DNA of 64,000 bases from positions 1-64,000 of the forward strand of contig DATCLS010000045.1 of assembly GCA_036563805.1 (NCBI GenBank), given 5' to 3'. This stretch comes from DATCLS01 sp036563805. GTDB taxonomy: Bacteria > Actinomycetota > Acidimicrobiia > Acidimicrobiales > VFJN01. The notes below the pieces were generated by a model. It saw only the letters and a list, made by a program, of their open reading frames with translations, was not told the DNA's origin and ran no database searches. This document shows positions 53,194 through 61,247 of this stretch, one piece after another (positions within the stretch are counted from its first letter, which is position 1; every line of letters starts with the position of its first letter). The position numbers and the translations under genes were made by a program.

Positions 53194-53745
53194 GTGGCCG
53201 AGGCCGACGCCGAGGTCGAGCCCGAGCGGGGCGAGCGGCTGGTGGTGCCGCTCGACATCGCGGTCCCCGAGCCGCTCCTCGCCGCGCTCGACGCCTTCAT
53301 GACCGACATCGCCCTGACCCCGCTGCACCGCATCGACCGCCGGCTCGCCGAAGTCGACGACCGTGTTCTCGCCCTGGCCCTGCGCCAGGAGGGGTACGAC
53401 TGGCTGGCCACCGACAACGACAAGATCCTGCGCAACCCGAACGAGCTGGCCGCCATCCTGCGGGCAGGCGTCAACGTCTTCGCCGTCCACGGCACCGGGG
53501 GCGACCCGCTCCGGGCCGTGGGGGCGCTGCTGCTCGACCTCCCCGAGGCCGTCCGCCGGGCCAGCGGGCTGGGCGAGGTGTTCTGGTCGCGGCCCCGGCG
53601 CCCGGCCCCGCACCGCCCGTGGGAGCTGTTCGAGCAGGCCGCGACCCGCCACGGCCTGCCGGCCGAGGAGCTCTACGAGCGGGTCAAGGTCACGGACGAG
53701 GAGATGACGACGCCGTGGTGGACGGCCGGGCGGGCGCCCGGCTGA
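53194..53745 (+). CDS. PIN-like domain toxin (VapC-like)
   Basis: A 183-residue protein. It has the abbreviated PIN-like pattern of toxins paired with DUF433: RVLALALRQEGYDWLATDND (ALA..EG...TDND), then NPNELAAILRAGVNVFAVHG, and LRAVGALLLDLPEAVRRASG. Asp and Glu residues in ATDNDK and ELA could form the nuclease site. It is probably an RNase toxin held in check by the preceding protein (inference). The start is GTG 53194, 2 bp after the antitoxin stop. The last 56 bp overlap the end of dxs copy 2 on the opposite strand. Confidence 0.7.
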   Translation: MAEADAEVEPERGERLVVPLDIAVPEPLLAALDAFMTDIALTPLHRIDRRLAEVDDRVLALALRQEGYDWLATDNDKILRNPNELAAILRAGVNVFAVHGTGGDPLRAVGALLLDLPEAVRRASGLGEVFWSRPRRPAPHRPWELFEQAATRHGLPAEELYERVKVTDEEMTTPWWTAGRAPG

Positions 53746-55639
53746 GCGCCCTGCGGGCGGCGGCGGCGATGCCGGCGGCGTCGAGGCCCAATTGGGACCG
53801 GATGGCCGCCGGGTCGCCGTGGGAGATGTAGGCGTCGGGGACGCCGAGCACGACGGTGGGCGGCGGAGCGGGGGCGGACCCGTCACCGGTCCCGTCGCCG
53901 CCGATCCCGACGCCGGGGGACCCGCTGCCGGACCCGTCGCCGCCGGTCCCGGCCAGGGCGGCGAGGGCGTCGACCACCCGGGCGCCGGCCCCGCCCTCCC
54001 GGACCCCGTCCTCCACGGTGACGACCGCCCGGTGCCGGGCAGCGTCGGCCACCATGTCGGGGTCGAGCGGCTTGACCGCCCGCACGTCCCACACCGTGGC
54101 CGACACGCCCTCGCCCTCGAGCAGCTCGGCGGCCGCTTCGGCCTCGCCCACCAGCGGGCCGACCGCCAGCAGGCAGACATCGCGCCCCACCCGGGTCTGC
54201 CGGGCGCGGCGGCCGTGGCCGGCCGCGCCGGGGCGGGCCGTGCCGTTCGGCCAGCGCAGCGCCACGGGCCCGTCGGCGGTCAGCGCCTCGTCGAGCATGG
54301 CCTCGAGGTCGGCGCCCGACGACGGCGTCAGGATCGTCAGGCCCGGCACCCGCCCGAGCAGGGCCAGGTCGAGCACGCCGTGGTGCGATGGCCCGTCGGG
54401 CCCGGTGATGCCGGCCCGGTCGAGGCAGAAGACGACCGGCAGCCGGTGCAGCCCGACGTCGAGGTTGACCTGGTCGAGCGCCCGGGTCAGGAACGTCGAG
54501 TAGATGGCCACCACCGGGCGGAGCCCGCCCATGGCCATGCCGGCGGCGGCCGTCACCGCATGCTGCTCGGCGATGCCGACGTCGTAGAACCGGTCGGGGA
54601 ACACCTCGGCGAACGGCCGCAGACCGGTGGAGCTGGGCATGGCGGCGGTGACGGCGACGACCCGCGGGTCGCGCTCCCCCGCCCGCACCAGGGCCCGGGC
54701 GAACACGTCGGTGTAGCGGGGCGCGGTCCGGGCCGGCGGGGCGTAGCGCCGGGGCCGGAACGGGGCGACATCGTGCAGGCACTTGTCGTCGTCGTCCTCG
54801 GCGGGGGCGAAGCCCCGGCCCTTGCGGGTGAGCACGTGCACGACCGTGGGCCGGCCGGTGGCCAGCGCCTCGCCCAGGGCGGCCTCGACGGCGGCGACGT
54901 CGTGGCCGTCGACCGGCCCGCGGTAGTCGACGCCGAGGGCCTGGAAGAACGCCGGGCCGCACGGCTCCCCGCCGGGCCCGGCGGCGAGCGGGCTCAGCGT
55001 CTCGGTCAGCCGGGACACGGTGGGGGCGTACGAGCGCCCGTTGTCGTTGAGCACGACGACCACGGGCAGGCCCTGGCACCCGAGGTTGTTGAGCCCCTCG
55101 TAGGCCAGGCCCCCGGTGAGGGCGCCGTCGCCGATCACCGCGACCACCCGCCCCGGCGGCCGCGCCGCGGCCAGCCCGAACGCGTACGACAGGGCGGTCG
55201 AGGCATGGCTGTTCTCGACCCAGTCGTGGGGCGACTCGCGCCGGTTGGGGTAGCCGGACAGGCCGCCCGGCTGCCGCAGCGTGGCGAACCGGTCCTGCCG
55301 GCCGGTGAGCAGCTTGTGCGTGTACGCCTGGTGGCCGGTGTCCCAGATGATGACGTCGGTGGGCGAGTCGAGCGCCCGGTGCAGGGCGATCGTCAGCTCG
55401 ACCGCCCCCAGGTTGGACCCCAGGTGCCCGCCGGTGGTGGCCACCGTGGTGATCAGCACGTCGCGGATCTCGGCGGCGAGGGCGTCGATCTCGTCCGGGC
55501 CCAGCGCCCGCAGGTCGGCCGGCCCGCCGATCCGCTCGAGCAGGCCGCGCCGCGCCGCCCGCTCGGCTGGCCGCTCGGCCGGCCCCTCGGCCGGGCGCCG
55601 GTCGGCCGAGGGGCCCCGCTCCCCCAGGGGCGCGCTCAT
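53690..55639 (-). CDS. dxs: 1-deoxy-D-xylulose-5-phosphate synthase (copy 2, hopanoid operon)
   Basis: A 649-residue thiamine-diphosphate enzyme. It has GGHLGSNLGAVELTIALHRA, HQAYTHKLLTGR, GDGALTGGLAYEGLNN, NDNGRSYAPTVS, DVGIAEQHAVTAAAGMAMGG and GPDGPSHHGVLD, all core residues intact. An Arg/Ala/Glu-rich 35-residue N-terminal extension and a Gly/Ser-rich insertion of about 30 residues near position 585 distinguish it from copy 1. Its ATG overlaps the hpnH stop (ATGA), so it belongs to the hopanoid unit and probably boosts isoprenoid supply for hopanoids. Its stop lies within the convergent toxin gene. Confidence 0.96.
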   Translation of the reverse strand: MSAPLGERGPSADRRPAEGPAERPAERAARRGLLERIGGPADLRALGPDEIDALAAEIRDVLITTVATTGGHLGSNLGAVELTIALHRALDSPTDVIIWDTGHQAYTHKLLTGRQDRFATLRQPGGLSGYPNRRESPHDWVENSHASTALSYAFGLAAARPPGRVVAVIGDGALTGGLAYEGLNNLGCQGLPVVVVLNDNGRSYAPTVSRLTETLSPLAAGPGGEPCGPAFFQALGVDYRGPVDGHDVAAVEAALGEALATGRPTVVHVLTRKGRGFAPAEDDDDKCLHDVAPFRPRRYAPPARTAPRYTDVFARALVRAGERDPRVVAVTAAMPSSTGLRPFAEVFPDRFYDVGIAEQHAVTAAAGMAMGGLRPVVAIYSTFLTRALDQVNLDVGLHRLPVVFCLDRAGITGPDGPSHHGVLDLALLGRVPGLTILTPSSGADLEAMLDEALTADGPVALRWPNGTARPGAAGHGRRARQTRVGRDVCLLAVGPLVGEAEAAAELLEGEGVSATVWDVRAVKPLDPDMVADAARHRAVVTVEDGVREGGAGARVVDALAALAGTGGDGSGSGSPGVGIGGDGTGDGSAPAPPPTVVLGVPDAYISHGDPAAIRSQLGLDAAGIAAAARRALSRAPARPSTTASSSPRP

Positions 55640-56634
55640 GCCGACAGCGCGGCCCGGAGCGACTGCCGCAGCGACGTGGTGGTGGCGATCACCGCCGAGG
55701 GCTCGTAGCCGCAGTGGGCCATGCAGTTGCGGCACCGCGGGTCCTTGCCGCGGCCGTAGCGGTCCCAGTCGGTGGTCTCGATCAGCTCCTGGTAGCTGGA
55801 GGCGTAGCCGTCGCCCATCAGGTAGCAGGGCCGCTGCCAGCCGAACACCGAGTAGCTGGGGATGCCCCAGGCGGTGCACGGGAAGTCGACCCGGCCCTCC
55901 AGGAAGTCGAGGAACAGCGGCGTGTGGTTGAGCCGCCACTTCCGCCGCTTGCCGGCGAACGCCTCGCGGAACAGCTTCTGCGTCTGCTGCACGCCCAGGA
56001 AGTGGACCTGGTCGGGCGCCTTCTCGTAGGCGTAGCCCGGCGACACCATCATGCTGTCGACGCCCACCTCGTCGTTGAGGAAGTCGAGCACCTCGCGCAC
56101 GGTGGCCGGCGAGTCGGTCGAGAAGAACGTCGTGTTGGTCGTGACCCGGAAGCCGCGGCGCTTCGCCTCCCGGATGGCGGCGATGGCCTCATCGAACACG
56201 CCCTCGCGGCACACCGACTCGTCGTGGCGCTCCCGCAGGCCGTCGATGTGCACGGTCCAGGCGAAGTAGGGCGACGGGGTGAACTTGTCGAGCTTGCGCC
56301 GCATGAGCACGGCGTTGGTGCACAGGTAGACGAAACGCTTCCGGTCGATCAGCGCCTCGACCATCTCGGCGATGTCGGGGTGCAGGAGCGGCTCGCCCCC
56401 GGCGATCGACACGATCGGCGCCCCGCACTCCTCGACCGCGGCCACAGCCTCGTCGACCGAGACCCGCTGGCGCAGGACCTCGGTCGGGTGCTGGATCTTC
56501 CCGCACCCGGCGCAGGCCAGGTTGCAGGCGAACAGCGGCTCCAGCTCGAGGACCAGCGGGAACTTGTCCCGCCGGGCGAGCTTCTGGCGCGCCAGATAGA
56601 GCGCCACGTGCAGGCTCTGCCGGAACGGCACCAT
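55636..56634 (-). CDS. hpnH: Adenosyl-hopene transferase HpnH (radical SAM)
   Basis: A 332-residue B12-type-independent radical SAM enzyme attaching the adenosyl group to diploptene to make adenosylhopane, the first C35 step. The SAM cluster Cys are C37-N-L-A-C41-A-G-C44. IAGGEPLLHPDI is the GGE motif. The C-terminal extra cysteines are in RCRNCMAHCGYEPSAV. The start is ATG 56634 with AGGAGG 7 nt upstream. It sits between the IspH-fusion gene (13 bp gap) and dxs copy 2. It is required for bacteriohopanepolyols. Confidence 0.95.
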   Translation of the reverse strand: MVPFRQSLHVALYLARQKLARRDKFPLVLELEPLFACNLACAGCGKIQHPTEVLRQRVSVDEAVAAVEECGAPIVSIAGGEPLLHPDIAEMVEALIDRKRFVYLCTNAVLMRRKLDKFTPSPYFAWTVHIDGLRERHDESVCREGVFDEAIAAIREAKRRGFRVTTNTTFFSTDSPATVREVLDFLNDEVGVDSMMVSPGYAYEKAPDQVHFLGVQQTQKLFREAFAGKRRKWRLNHTPLFLDFLEGRVDFPCTAWGIPSYSVFGWQRPCYLMGDGYASSYQELIETTDWDRYGRGKDPRCRNCMAHCGYEPSAVIATTTSLRQSLRAALSA

Positions 56635-56647
56635 CGTCCGACCTCCT

Positions 56648-58261
56648 TCAGCAGACGGCTTCCGGGAGCGGGAAGCGGACGGTCTCGGCCGTCACCGCCC
56701 GTGTCTCCACCTCGATCGGGCCCAGGCTGGCCAGCGCCTCCACCAGGCGCTCGACCACCCAGGGCGGGGCCGACGCCCCGGCCGTCACCCCGACGGTCCG
56801 GGCGCCGGCCAGCCACGCCAGCTCGATGTCGCGCTCGTCGTCGACCAGGTGCGCAACCGACCCCGACCGGCCGGCCACCTCGACCAGCCGGTGGCTGTTG
56901 GACGAGTTCTGCGACCCGGCCACCAGCACCAGGTCGCATTCGTCGGCGATGGCGCGGACCGCGTCCTGCCGGTTCTGGGTGGCATAACAGATGTCGGCGG
57001 CCGACGGCCCGACGAGCGTCGGGAACCGGTCGCGCAGCACGCCGACCACCTCCTCCACCTCGTCGAGCGCCAGCGTGGTCTGGGTGACGTAGGCCACCCG
57101 CTCGGGGTCGGGAACCTCGACGGCGGCGGCGTCGGCCGGTGTGGACACCAGCCGGATGTCGGCGTCCTCGCCCATCGTGCCCTCGACCTCGTCGTGGTGG
57201 GCGTGGCCGACCAGCACGACGCCGTAGCCCCGACGGGCGAAGCGCCGCACCTCGCGGTGGACCTTGGCCACCAGCGGGCAGGTGGCGTCGATGACGGTCT
57301 GGCCCCGGGCGGCGGCCGCCGCCTCGACCGCCGGCGCCACGCCGTGGGCCGAGAACACGAGGCGGGCGCCCTCGGGGGCCTCGTCGACCTCGTCGACGAA
57401 GACGGCGCCGCGAGCCTCGAGGTCGGCCACCACGTGCCGGTTGTGGATGATCTGGCGCCGGACGTAGACGGGCGGCCCGTAGCGGTCGAGGGCCCGCTCG
57501 ACCACCTCGATGGCCCGCTCGACACCGGCGCAGAACGAGCGGGGCTCGGCCAGCAGCACCCGGCGGGGGCCGACCGCCGTCGCCCAGGCGGCGAGGACCC
57601 GGCCGACCCGGCGCAGCGACCGGTAGGCGGCGAGGCCGAGGCCGGCGGGGGCGACGGTGCCGCCGCCGGGCGGCGGGACCGGCGGCGTCACGACCCGGAC
57701 GGCGGCCAGCGGGCGGTCACCGGCCGCGGCCGCCAGCCAGCCGGCCTCGGCGTCGGCCTCGGGGTCGCCGAAGCCGACGCGGTCGGCGGCCCGGCCGTCG
57801 CCGTCACCGGGGGCGTCAGCCGGGCCGGCGCCGGGGCCGTGGCCGTGCGCGCCGTTCGTTCCGTTCGATCCGTTCGCCCCGGCGGAGGCGCCGGGACCCC
57901 ACGGGCCGGCCGCGGCCGGCCCGTGGACCCGCAGCCCGGCCCGGGCCAGCGCCGCGGCCAGCAGCGACGCCCCCGGCACGGGCACGGGGCCGTGCGGTCC
58001 CGGCACGGCGGACGCCACCACCACGTCGCCGGGCTCGGGGCCCGGACCCCCCAGCGGGTCCGGGCCCGCGGCCGGCGCCGGGCCGGCCGTCACGACGGCG
58101 ACGGCCGGGGCGCCGCGGCAGCGGGCGGACAGGTTGATGGCGGCACGTCGGGCCCGCTCGGGGCCGGCGCCGGTGACGATGGTCTCGAGCCCGGGGGCGC
58201 CGCCGGCCACCGCCCGGGCCGCCGGCCGGGTCGGCGTAAGGACGATGCCCGCCCGGCTCAC
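56648..58261 (-). CDS. ispH: HpnG-like nucleoside-cleaving domain fused to IspH
   Basis: A 537-residue two-domain protein. Residues 233-537 are a complete IspH (HMBPP reductase, last MEP step). The cluster Cys C244 is in FCAGVERA, the second in DATCPLVAKVH, and the third in DICYATQNRQ. EGTMGE with catalytic Glu, TQTT and NSSNSHRLVEV are also present. Residues 1-225 resemble HpnG/purine-nucleoside-phosphorylase folds (LETIVTGAGPERARRAAINL, VAVVTAGPAPAAGPDPL, PEPGDVVVASAVP, and DPEADAEAGWLAAAAGDRPL in place of the D-M-E-S motif). A Gly/Asn/His-rich spacer lies inside this part. GTG 58261 overlaps the SHC stop. HpnG normally releases adenine from adenosylhopane. Whether this domain is active is uncertain because the Met-Glu motif is altered. 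Confidence 0.87.
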   Translation of the reverse strand: MSRAGIVLTPTRPAARAVAGGAPGLETIVTGAGPERARRAAINLSARCRGAPAVAVVTAGPAPAAGPDPLGGPGPEPGDVVVASAVPGPHGPVPVPGASLLAAALARAGLRVHGPAAAGPWGPGASAGANGSNGTNGAHGHGPGAGPADAPGDGDGRAADRVGFGDPEADAEAGWLAAAAGDRPLAAVRVVTPPVPPPGGGTVAPAGLGLAAYRSLRRVGRVLAAWATAVGPRRVLLAEPRSFCAGVERAIEVVERALDRYGPPVYVRRQIIHNRHVVADLEARGAVFVDEVDEAPEGARLVFSAHGVAPAVEAAAAARGQTVIDATCPLVAKVHREVRRFARRGYGVVLVGHAHHDEVEGTMGEDADIRLVSTPADAAAVEVPDPERVAYVTQTTLALDEVEEVVGVLRDRFPTLVGPSAADICYATQNRQDAVRAIADECDLVLVAGSQNSSNSHRLVEVAGRSGSVAHLVDDERDIELAWLAGARTVGVTAGASAPPWVVERLVEALASLGPIEVETRAVTAETVRFPLPEAVC

Positions 58262-60222
58262 GTCCCCCTCCCGGCGGCGAGGTAGCGGCCGAGCGCCATG
58301 ACCGGGAACGTCAGCCGGTACAGGTGGTAATTGATGTAGAAGTCGCCGGGGAACCCGGTGCCGGTGAACGGGTCCTCGTCCCACGTGCCGTCGGGCCGCT
58401 GGGTCTCGACCAGGAAGGTGACACCGCGACGCACGGCCTCCGACGACCGGCGGCCGGCCGCCAGCAGGGCGAGCAGCGCCCAGGCCGTCTGCGAGGCGGT
58501 CGAGGCGCCCCGGGCGATCCAGGCGGGATCGTCGTAGGAGCGCAGGTCCTCGCCCCAGCCGCCGTCGTCGTTCTGGTGGCGCTCGAGCCAGGCGACGGCC
58601 CGGTTGATGGCCGGGTCATCGGGCGTCGCCCCGGCCGCCACCAGGGCGGGGACCGCGGCGCCCGTCCCGTAGACGTGGTTGGCGCCCCACCGCCCGAACC
58701 ACGAGCCGTCGGCCTCCTGCTCCGACCGCAGCCACGCCACGGCCTCCTGCAGCCGGCGCCGGTCGGCGGCCGGCTCGTCGGCCAGCATCTCGACGATGTG
58801 GGCGGTGACGTCGGCCGACGGCGGGTCGGTGACCTCGCCGAAGTCGCAGAACGGCAGCGCAGCGCACAGCCGGCTCGTGTTGTCGGCGTCGAAGGCGCCC
58901 CAGCCGCCGCCCCGGCTCTGCATGCCCTCGACCCAGCGGACTGCCCGGTCGATGGGGCCGGCGACGGCGTCGGCCAGGCCGTCGACGCCGCGGGTGGCCC
59001 GCCGCAGCGCCATGACCACCTCGGCCGTGTCGTCAACGTCCGGGTAGTTGACGTTGGCGAACTCGAACGCCCAGCCGCCCGGGGGCAGCTGCGGCCGGCG
59101 GACCGCCCAGTCGCCGGCGACCGTGACCTCCTGGTCGAGCAGCCACCGGACCGCCCGCTCGAGCGCGGGGTCGCCGGGCGCCACCCCGGCGTCGGCCAGG
59201 GCCACGGTGGCGAGCGCCGTGTCCCACACCGGGGACTGGCAGGCCTCCAACCGGCGCCCCCGCTCGTCGTGGATCGTGAACCGGTCGAGGCCCTCCAGCC
59301 CCACCTTCATCACGGGGTGGTCGAGCGGGTACCCCAGCGCCCGCAGGGCCAGCAGCGAGTACACCCAGGGCGGCTGGATCCCGCCCCACGAGCCGTCGGC
59401 CTCCTGGCGGCGCACGATCCACTGCTCGGCGAGGCGCAGGGCCAGCCGGCGGAGCAGCACCTTGGGCGGCGCCCAGCCGGGCAGCCGCTCGTAGCGCCAC
59501 AGCACCCGGTCCAGCGCCTGGAAGCGGCGCTCGGTGGGGGTGGCGGGCGGGCGCTCGGGCGGGCGTCCGCTGAACAGCTCGTCGATGAGGAACGGCAGCG
59601 GGCGGGTGAGCTGGGTCCGGTGGGCGAAGACCACCGTGAGCGGCACGATCGTCTGCCGGGCCCAGCAGGCGAAGTCGTAGATGTTCAGCGGGACCCGGGG
59701 GGGCAGCAGCATGACCTCGGGGGGCAGCGCCGGCAGGTCGTCCCAGTCCCATCGGCCGACGAGCGCCAGCCAGATGCGGGTGAACACCCGGCTGGCCTCG
59801 ACGCCGCCGGCGTCCACGACGAACCGGCGAGCGCGGTCCATGTGGGGCGCGGCGGGGTCGTCGCCGGCCAGGCGCAGCGCCACGTAGGCCTCGATCGTGG
59901 TGGACAGGTCGCCGGGGCCGCCGTGGAACGTCGCCCACGTGCCGTCCTCGCGCTGCTGGTTCCGGATCCAGGTGGCCGCCGCCGCGGTCGTCTCGGGGTC
60001 GAGGATGCCGAGCACGTGGCGCAGCAGCAGGTCCTCGGCGTCCATCGTCACGTTCGTCTCGAGCTCGCCCTTCCACCAGCCCTCGGGCGACTGGAGGCCG
60101 AGGAGGTGGTCGCGGGCCCGGGCCAGGGCCTCGGCCGCACCGGGGACGTCCGGCCCGGAGCCGGCGTCGGGTTCCGCGTCGGTTCCGGTCGCGGTGGCGG
60201 AGCGGGGGACTTCGAGCACCAT
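58258..60222 (-). CDS. shc: Squalene-hopene cyclase
   Basis: A 654-residue triterpene cyclase turning squalene into hopene. The protonating DxDD motif is D395-V-D397-D398-T-A in NYPDVDDTAEV. Several QW repeats are seen (QSPEGWWKGELE, QQREDGTWATF, QEADGSWGGIQPPWVYSLLA, QEADGSWFGRWG, NDDGGWGEDLRSYDD, QRPDGTWDEDPFTGTGFPGD). The N-terminal 35 residues are a variable tail. ATG 60222, preceded by AGGGAG, overlaps the polyprenyl synthase stop by one base. The enzyme is peripheral on the membrane. Confidence 0.97.
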   Translation of the reverse strand: MVLEVPRSATATGTDAEPDAGSGPDVPGAAEALARARDHLLGLQSPEGWWKGELETNVTMDAEDLLLRHVLGILDPETTAAAATWIRNQQREDGTWATFHGGPGDLSTTIEAYVALRLAGDDPAAPHMDRARRFVVDAGGVEASRVFTRIWLALVGRWDWDDLPALPPEVMLLPPRVPLNIYDFACWARQTIVPLTVVFAHRTQLTRPLPFLIDELFSGRPPERPPATPTERRFQALDRVLWRYERLPGWAPPKVLLRRLALRLAEQWIVRRQEADGSWGGIQPPWVYSLLALRALGYPLDHPVMKVGLEGLDRFTIHDERGRRLEACQSPVWDTALATVALADAGVAPGDPALERAVRWLLDQEVTVAGDWAVRRPQLPPGGWAFEFANVNYPDVDDTAEVVMALRRATRGVDGLADAVAGPIDRAVRWVEGMQSRGGGWGAFDADNTSRLCAALPFCDFGEVTDPPSADVTAHIVEMLADEPAADRRRLQEAVAWLRSEQEADGSWFGRWGANHVYGTGAAVPALVAAGATPDDPAINRAVAWLERHQNDDGGWGEDLRSYDDPAWIARGASTASQTAWALLALLAAGRRSSEAVRRGVTFLVETQRPDGTWDEDPFTGTGFPGDFYINYHLYRLTFPVMALGRYLAAGRGT

Positions 60223-61247
60223 CAGAACTCCCTCTCGACGACGAAGCGGGCCAGGTCGATCAGCTCGTCCCGGGCGGCCGGGACGAGCGGGGCCTCCTCC
60301 AGCGCCCGGCAGGCGGCGTCGAGGCGCCGCCGGGCCAGCTGCTCGGTGGCGCGGCGGGCGCCGGTCCGCTCGACCAGCTCGGTGCCGCGGGCGACGGCGG
60401 CCTCGTCGAGCGGGCCGTTGGCGAGCAGCCGGCGCAGCTCGGCGGCCTCGGGGCCGCCCGCCGCCAGGGCGTGGACCACCGGGAGCGACTTCTTGCGGGC
60501 GGCCAGGTCGCTGCCCCGGGGCTTGCCCGTCCGCTCGGGGTCGCCCCAGATACCGAGCAGGTCGTCGGCCGCCTGGAAAGCGACGCCCAGCTCGGCTCCG
60601 TACCGCCGCAAGGCCTCGACCGCGTCCGGCGGCGCCCCGGCCAGGCAGGCCCCGACCACCGCGGCGCCGGCCAGCAGGGCGCCGGTCTTGCCGGCCACCA
60701 TGGCCAGGCAGTCGTCCACCGAGACGTCGGACCGGCTCTCGAACGCCATGTCCTGCGCCTGGCCGCCGATCATGGCCGCGGTGGCGTCGGTCAGCTCGGC
60801 GGTGGCGGCCGCCCGGCGAGCGGCGTCGACGTCGGCGTCCTGGAGCACCTGGAGGGCCAGCGTGTTGAGGGCGTCGCCCACCAGCACGGCGCTGGCCACC
60901 CCGTACAGGGCCCAGACCGTGGGGCGGTGGCGGCGCTCGCGGTCGCCGTCCATCACGTCGTCGTGGAGCAGCGAGAAGTTGTGGACCAGCTCGATGGCGA
61001 CGGCGCCGGGCACGGCCGTGCCCGCGTCGGCGCCGGCCGCCTCGGCCGCCAGGACGGCGAGCGCCGGGCGGACCCCCTTGCCCCCGCCCCCGGGCGTCGG
61101 CGCGCCGTGCTCGTCGCGCCAGCCGAGGTGGTAGGCGGCGACCGGCCGCATCTCGGGATCGAGCCGCTCGACCGCGGCCACCAGTGCCGGGTGGACCAGG
61201 TCGCGGGCGCGGCCCAGCACGCCGGGCACGGACGTGACGGTGCTCAT
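60222..61247 (-). CDS. Polyprenyl diphosphate synthase
   Basis: A 341-residue all-helical prenyl elongase. The first Asp-rich motif is LLHDDVMDGDRERRHRPT (DDxxD), and the second is FQAADDLLGIWGD (DDxxG...D). It also has GGKGVRPALAVLAAE and GGQAQDMAFES. Product chain length cannot be read reliably; the neighbours suggest farnesyl diphosphate for squalene. ATG 61247 overlaps the hpnE stop (ATGA). Similar genes occur in Streptomyces hopanoid clusters. Confidence 0.95.
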   Translation of the reverse strand: MSTVTSVPGVLGRARDLVHPALVAAVERLDPEMRPVAAYHLGWRDEHGAPTPGGGGKGVRPALAVLAAEAAGADAGTAVPGAVAIELVHNFSLLHDDVMDGDRERRHRPTVWALYGVASAVLVGDALNTLALQVLQDADVDAARRAAATAELTDATAAMIGGQAQDMAFESRSDVSVDDCLAMVAGKTGALLAGAAVVGACLAGAPPDAVEALRRYGAELGVAFQAADDLLGIWGDPERTGKPRGSDLAARKKSLPVVHALAAGGPEAAELRRLLANGPLDEAAVARGTELVERTGARRATEQLARRRLDAACRALEEAPLVPAARDELIDLARFVVEREF

